Positions 50,201 through 51,263 of a stretch of 51,263 nucleotides of DNA are shown here, in pieces. Below the pieces are notes generated by a model. It was not told where the DNA came from. It searched no databases and saw only the letters and a list, made by a program, of their open reading frames with translations. How positions within the stretch are numbered: the stretch's first letter is position 1; each line of letters begins with the position of its first letter. The position numbers and the translations under genes were made by a program. The DNA comes from CAYNQN01 sp964530525 (GTDB lineage: Bacteria > Actinomycetota > Acidimicrobiia > Acidimicrobiales > Acidimicrobilacustridaceae): contig CAZHBH010000007.1 of NCBI GenBank assembly GCA_964530525.1, forward strand, positions 1 through 51,263, written 5' to 3'.

Positions 50201-51263
50201 CTGGGACTGCGACTGGGTGCCGTCGACCGTCACCTGCGAGTATCCCCAGTCGCTCCCGGCGTTCACCTCGGCGTCCGAGATCACGGTCACCGTCGACGTC
50301 GAACCCGAGGCCTTCCCGAGCGTGACCAACACGGTCTACGTGATACCCGGTGAGACGTTCGATCCCGACCTGGCGAACAACACCGCCGAGGACCCGACGA
50401 CCGTCGTAGAGCTGGCCGACCTGACGATCGAGAAGTCGACGGACGACGCCTTCTACGCGGGTGAGACCGGCGAGTTCGATCTCGTGGTCACCAACCTGGG
50501 CCCGAGCGCCAGCGTGGGCGGGGCATCCGAGCCCATCCGGGTCCTCGACACCGTGCCAGCAGGGCTCACCCTGATGGGAGCTCTCGGGGCCGGTTGGGAC
50601 TGCTCGGCGTCCGCTCACCCCAACGTCGATTGCACCTACGAGGGCACGCTCGCGGCGTCGACCTCGCTCGATCCGATCACCGTCACGGTCCAGGTGGCCG
50701 ACGACGCGACGGGTGACTCGATCACCAACACCGCAGAGGTGGTACCTGGCGAGACCTCCGACCCGAACCTCGCGAACAACAGCGACGACGAGACGGTCAC
50801 GGTGCTTCCCTCCGCCGATCTGACCCTGACAAAGGTGTCGGGTGGCTCCTTCGTGGTGGGAGAGCAGGGCACGTACACCTTCGTGGTCGAGAACTTGGGG
50901 CCCGCCACTGCCTCACAGCTCATCAGGATCGACGACCTCCTCCCGGTGGGCATCACGGCTGCCTCCTACCTGTCGGTCGATCCCTGGACCTGCTTCGTCG
51001 ACCCGCTCGACCCCGACGGGCGCCAGCCCCTCGAGTGCCAGCTGCCCCAGGACTTCGTGGCCGACAGGGTCTCGTTCCTGACGGTGACGGTGAACGTGGG
51101 GGCCACGGTGGCTCCCAGCATCACGAACACCGCCACCGTGTCGTCGACGGTCACCCACGACCCCGATCTGTCGAACAACACCGACTCCGTCACCGACACC
51201 ACGACCCTCTCGTCGGACCTGGCCATCACCAAGGCCGTGAGCGACCCCGACATCTACTCGGGT
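41220..51263 (+). CDS. Giant secreted DUF11-repeat surface protein, 3' end outside the window
   Basis: The frame from ATG 41220 stays open for 3348 codons to the last base. A Sec signal peptide (VLLVIFGLLAATVVVFQ, cleavage likely after LVSA, residue 34) leads into a beta-rich head. Irregularly spaced DUF11-type Ig-like modules begin near residues 426, 791, 970, 1128, 1280, 1446 and 1602. An SdrD-B-like domain (DLVYNDVNGDGAWQPGEPGIPDVDL, about 1756-1857) follows. Then come eleven regular DUF11 modules of 131-137 residues, from residue 1860 on, and the start of a twelfth. Each late module has ADL-x-I-x-K at its start, TVTDTLP-like middles, a W-x-C...C pair and an NN-containing end. These proteins are cell-surface stalks or adhesins. 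The anchor, if any, lies beyond the window. Long - strand and out-of-phase frames across it are shadows. Confidence 0.92.
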   Translation, partial: MRQKASPRARVLLVIFGLLAATVVVFQAPSLVSAEGSPNITLDKDMPSEVLYGEDVTATLSAFNPNALGGQWGYNLSFRDVLPEGITYIPGSTGPEDVEEPTVLVDQPLEGQTTLIWSNVADLAPQNTFEISYSFSYATPAGPPYDCEEEGIRCVGSTIQNDGWAFVNTNPRFVPDFDPVTGEPVPAVTDPVDPGSYTGWADDSASTTLAPFVIEKGEGNAEGEILRGVHDHYTTYTVTVRNNEIAPTEGFTVDDWLPAGLEFLGCGLEDNTTDAPTNPGSPEEYPGAPLLSATTSPAGDCYAPSLVETVETDPDGSGPMPFAVYTHVQWGAPAIEDLAPGEEFTMQYRAGIPIRENTLTWTGGVPAPGSGDQASNLDNNSGAETTDEQQLTNYARAEGEYTGPRTPDSVNPMSDSTTLTRTAEDLSIHKSVNPTGIQQNEIVWWTLFVEVSEYRYVDGMVITDTLPNGLCPLQEGHQFDPGDPTECNAAPGSGYSPSTPYSTTNPPLENADGTWTITFDPSSPSPELAQTGPNGSFTITYPTQVRAYYQQDGQSTTPVVGRDGWENQVDIEGLASVICAPAPVEGPICQPGDIPIAHDGPDSEQIYDGSGAGQSASYAAIGKWIGEPVAGLCDDNVTWVDSATDPLQFGPGDRICYRLFVQFPSQLHTRDAVVTDFIPPNTEFDVGTPVTELTGPPTNNVTCDGSPCTSPDVDGPEITWELGDVEIDGNLYVDPGAVFNVAFAVIALDDPAENNNFDIIQNLMKFSALNTAGSAIPLRSDVNYELTKPEMTLAKSNDSAGPQRQGDEVEYTITVTNEGGYEAVNTEIWDLLPPQVGCEDVVSISDGGTCVPGGDPGGSDPGDGGRIVWTLAGPIAPLEDAPANTDDVSFTVVVPDGSTYYDPGTDSIPVPAAAAGDTFVNHAGIRQYESDTNIVGDPNVVYIPLDNVDPTQEPDANAPAADDDSSFDVVGATLAKAQTTLTTQPGNDQLIQATIGETVEYTVTLTVPAGTTVYDASVNDNINGRLTYVAGSGTVELPDGSDHPAGSVPPGFSFPDSNPITFSIDEYQNATASPETFVVTFRATVDDEGTNTRTSSNISNQANFTSEGSVGGSVPTVNSNSTSLQIVEPNVAIAKSNDAPGSGVQGGDVVGYTVTVTNPSGPPSRVSTANDLVVTDTLPPGLTASDPTNVEINGVPATDGVEYTYDPVDQEITVPWTTLNPGASLTITYDVTVDDAVVAGTPYTNEAVLEATSMPAGDPQGTERTYDDDTSSDVNIVDPPVGKVVDPTSATIGEDVEYTLTFTVPGNVVLNDMTVVDDMPDGLSFQGYGTCDDGGTNDDLCDALALLGPNGNTPLAGQTRLGWFFDEVGPESADRVLTLTYTARVLPEYFDDDEVVAGDVLTNAAALYWNTTDKIDPPLDPGDPVPDPAFFDVSTAQVEADLTIVEPDLSISKLVEDMDGDLVDEATLDVAMPLDYQVTVSNGSGPDGSDAFDIVVVDQVPLGLENIAPGDGGIWDPVARTITWTPATTPALEGPLAPGAEIALSYSASFPDSTTMGSATQFVNTVEIAEYWGVDGGAGDPARYRGYSGPDDSATVNPAFPEPSVVKSHTGNATMGLPFTWTIEMSNDSPIACLCEPSVVDELPAGWTYVPGSTQVTWGDDDPRTPDDPVIVGQFLTWDSTALDVPFLDPDDGVDDLFHLTLTFQATPGWDARLGNANFAVVDNFVDVFGEDEQGNSGNADGTYTAGDVDDTGLEGAEIGDLVYNDVNGDGAWQPGEPGIPDVDLQLEWWDGDSWEVIDTTTTDFNGAYFFGLLMPGDYQVTVTDYDVTQWLPTTPLTHEVDDLAAGASYLDADFGFSSADLEITKDLGGMFYAGQVGTFTIDVHNIGPSNSIGTVDFPIRVADVVVPELVVTGVAGAGWDCSATAGQAVDCSYVGSIAVGASAPLITITVQIADDADLTSPYVNEAVVQPGETFDPDLANNTDDVDVEVLPAADLTILKVHSDEFVVGFEADYSITVTNLGPSSSTGTGGDPITVTDTLPNGLTPTGADGGADWDCDVAGQDVTCTFEGSLAAGDSLEEITVTVFVGVPAEGGVTNTAVVAPGETHDPDLDNNDSEDPTDITPAADLSIVKDIAGPFYAGEDGEYTLLVTNNGLSVSEGTPLEPIVVTDTLPTHLVPTAAEGGAWDCVIAGQLVTCELGQDIAASTSADLITITVAIPDNADQINGGWFTNSATVTPELTLDPNFTNNTDDVMVHVDPAADLEIVKDLGPGEWHAGGSGTFTLTVTNNGPSNSASPVGNRITVTDTIPAGLSPTGVSAAAPWSCGIAGQVVSCTLNSALGAGFQAPVITITVDISDDANTLGTIVNPAHVEPGATHDPNPANNDDTASVDVDPSADLVLTKGAPGDWLAGQPGTFTIDVVNDGPSDSEGTLAEPIRVTDTVPAQLVVQGASGSGWDCTATAGQNVVCDFVGTVGAGDPMPQITVDVLVADNGDEVNGGSYTNTATVAPGETFDPDTANNTDDVTVQVLPAADLRIVKSASGVWYAGGTGIYHLDVHNDGPSDSVGTIGDPITVTDTLPSELDPLFVSGGAWACNIVGQDVTCTLAGVLAAHTSAPTISIGVVISDDADTAGTITNTGQVEPGVTTDPNPLNNEDSADVLVEPSADLTIAKTVDEADLYSGETATFRLEVTNLGPSASVGSVSEPITVIDSLPGDLIVVSIDGGPEWDCDLLGACYWEGTLDPGDSLPEIVVTAVVAGDASEDPEGITNFADVFAGETYDPDYSNNQSEATVYVTHSADLELVKLVNGVDTATLDAGATATYAIDVTNNGPSADPGPITVVDELPDGVTFVNLGTTDAAWACDTSALPEITCEIDGPLGASGALPEIQIVVTVDGDAPLGSPGLENTATVSSPTHDPDPSNNTDEAFIEVARYVADLTVSKSHTGDFVVGSSGTYTITVTNLGPSASEPGDDLITVADLVPFGLRVTSVDADASWDCDWVPSTVTCEYPQSLPAFTSASEITVTVDVEPEAFPSVTNTVYVIPGETFDPDLANNTAEDPTTVVELADLTIEKSTDDAFYAGETGEFDLVVTNLGPSASVGGASEPIRVLDTVPAGLTLMGALGAGWDCSASAHPNVDCTYEGTLAASTSLDPITVTVQVADDATGDSITNTAEVVPGETSDPNLANNSDDETVTVLPSADLTLTKVSGGSFVVGEQGTYTFVVENLGPATASQLIRIDDLLPVGITAASYLSVDPWTCFVDPLDPDGRQPLECQLPQDFVADRVSFLTVTVNVGATVAPSITNTATVSSTVTHDPDLSNNTDSVTDTTTLSSDLAITKAVSDPDIYSG
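46797..51263 (+). repeat. Array of eleven complete DUF11 modules plus the start of a twelfth
   Basis: Module starts (the ADL codon) are at 46797, 47199, 47595, 48000, 48405, 48813, 49212, 49611, 50022, 50415, 50814 and 51213, i.e. steps of 393-411 bases. The modules are clearly homologous in protein but well diverged in DNA, so this is an old, stable array and not a recent expansion. Most contain PGE-T-x-DP-[DN]-x-x-NN near the end and two Cys about 9-17 residues apart after a Trp. Confidence 0.88.

Noticed and set aside
46797..51263. Repeated units near the right end considered as a CRISPR array or mobile repeats
   Set aside because: Units are about 400 bases, coding, diverged in DNA and in phase, so they are protein modules and not CRISPR repeats.

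Overview
The window is high-GC DNA with dense, overlapping genes, frequent GTG and TTG starts, GGAGG-type ribosome sites and several apparently leaderless promoters. This points to an actinobacterium. The S-layer-homology-like repeats ending in LTRQAMSAFLFR and a mycobacterial-type cyp51 locus suggest a member of the Acidimicrobiia, but that placement is inference. No tRNA, rRNA, CRISPR array, insertion sequence or phage gene was seen. Almost everything is on the + strand; the only convincing - strand gene is the flavin reductase at 12688-13203.

Region 1 (1-1239) is the end of a GH15 glucoamylase/trehalase-type hydrolase. Region 2 (1333-19470) is a large catabolic island. It holds an amidase, an HpaB-type flavin monooxygenase with its HpaC-type reductase on the opposite strand, an aldehyde dehydrogenase, a small cupin, a thiamine-diphosphate enzyme, a stand-alone FAD-synthetase domain, a two-subunit Rieske oxygenase, an SDR, a PuuE-like deacetylase and a MarR regulator. 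A divergently placed ABC uptake operon follows (lipoprotein, ATPase, two permeases, a signal-less binding-protein homologue), with a nitrilase-superfamily amidohydrolase and a DUF2848 protein at its end. Together they look like uptake and breakdown of an aromatic or heterocyclic amide or nitrile. Low-GC islands with TAAGTA/TACTTA half-sites lie in front of three of its transcription units and are good candidates for the MarR operator.

Region 3 (19784-25011) has a LysR regulator with low-complexity insertions, then a compact cassette of PIG-L deacetylase, ATP-grasp ligase, PHP hydrolase, processive family 2 glycosyltransferase and a 57-residue membrane protein. Region 4 (25123-28321) encodes two secreted proteins with the same triple SLH-like module, at the C-terminus of one and at the N-terminus of the other (an esterase). 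They are separated by a strong hairpin.

Region 5 (28377-38372) is a co-directional operon: TetR, P450, SDR, CYP51, 3Fe-4S ferredoxin, SnoaL-like protein, aldehyde dehydrogenase, SDR, 3-hydroxyisobutyrate-dehydrogenase-like protein, carboxymuconolactone-decarboxylase-like protein and an unknown 447-residue protein. From memory, this reproduces the content of the Mycobacterium tuberculosis Rv0762c-Rv0771 cyp51 neighbourhood, where the two halves are divergent. Two tiny coupled ORFs and a 23-bp direct repeat sit at its internal junctions.

Region 6 (38496-51263) pairs an 875-residue LuxR-family (MalT/LAL-type) regulator with a giant secreted DUF11-repeat protein. That protein stays open for 3348 codons and runs off the window. 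Both genes have clusters of TCACCC sites upstream and near-identical -10/start sequences (TACTCTCCGGCC and TACCTTCCGGCC) with no obvious -35 box or ribosome site. This suggests a dedicated activator and surface-protein system, which is the most distinctive feature of the window.
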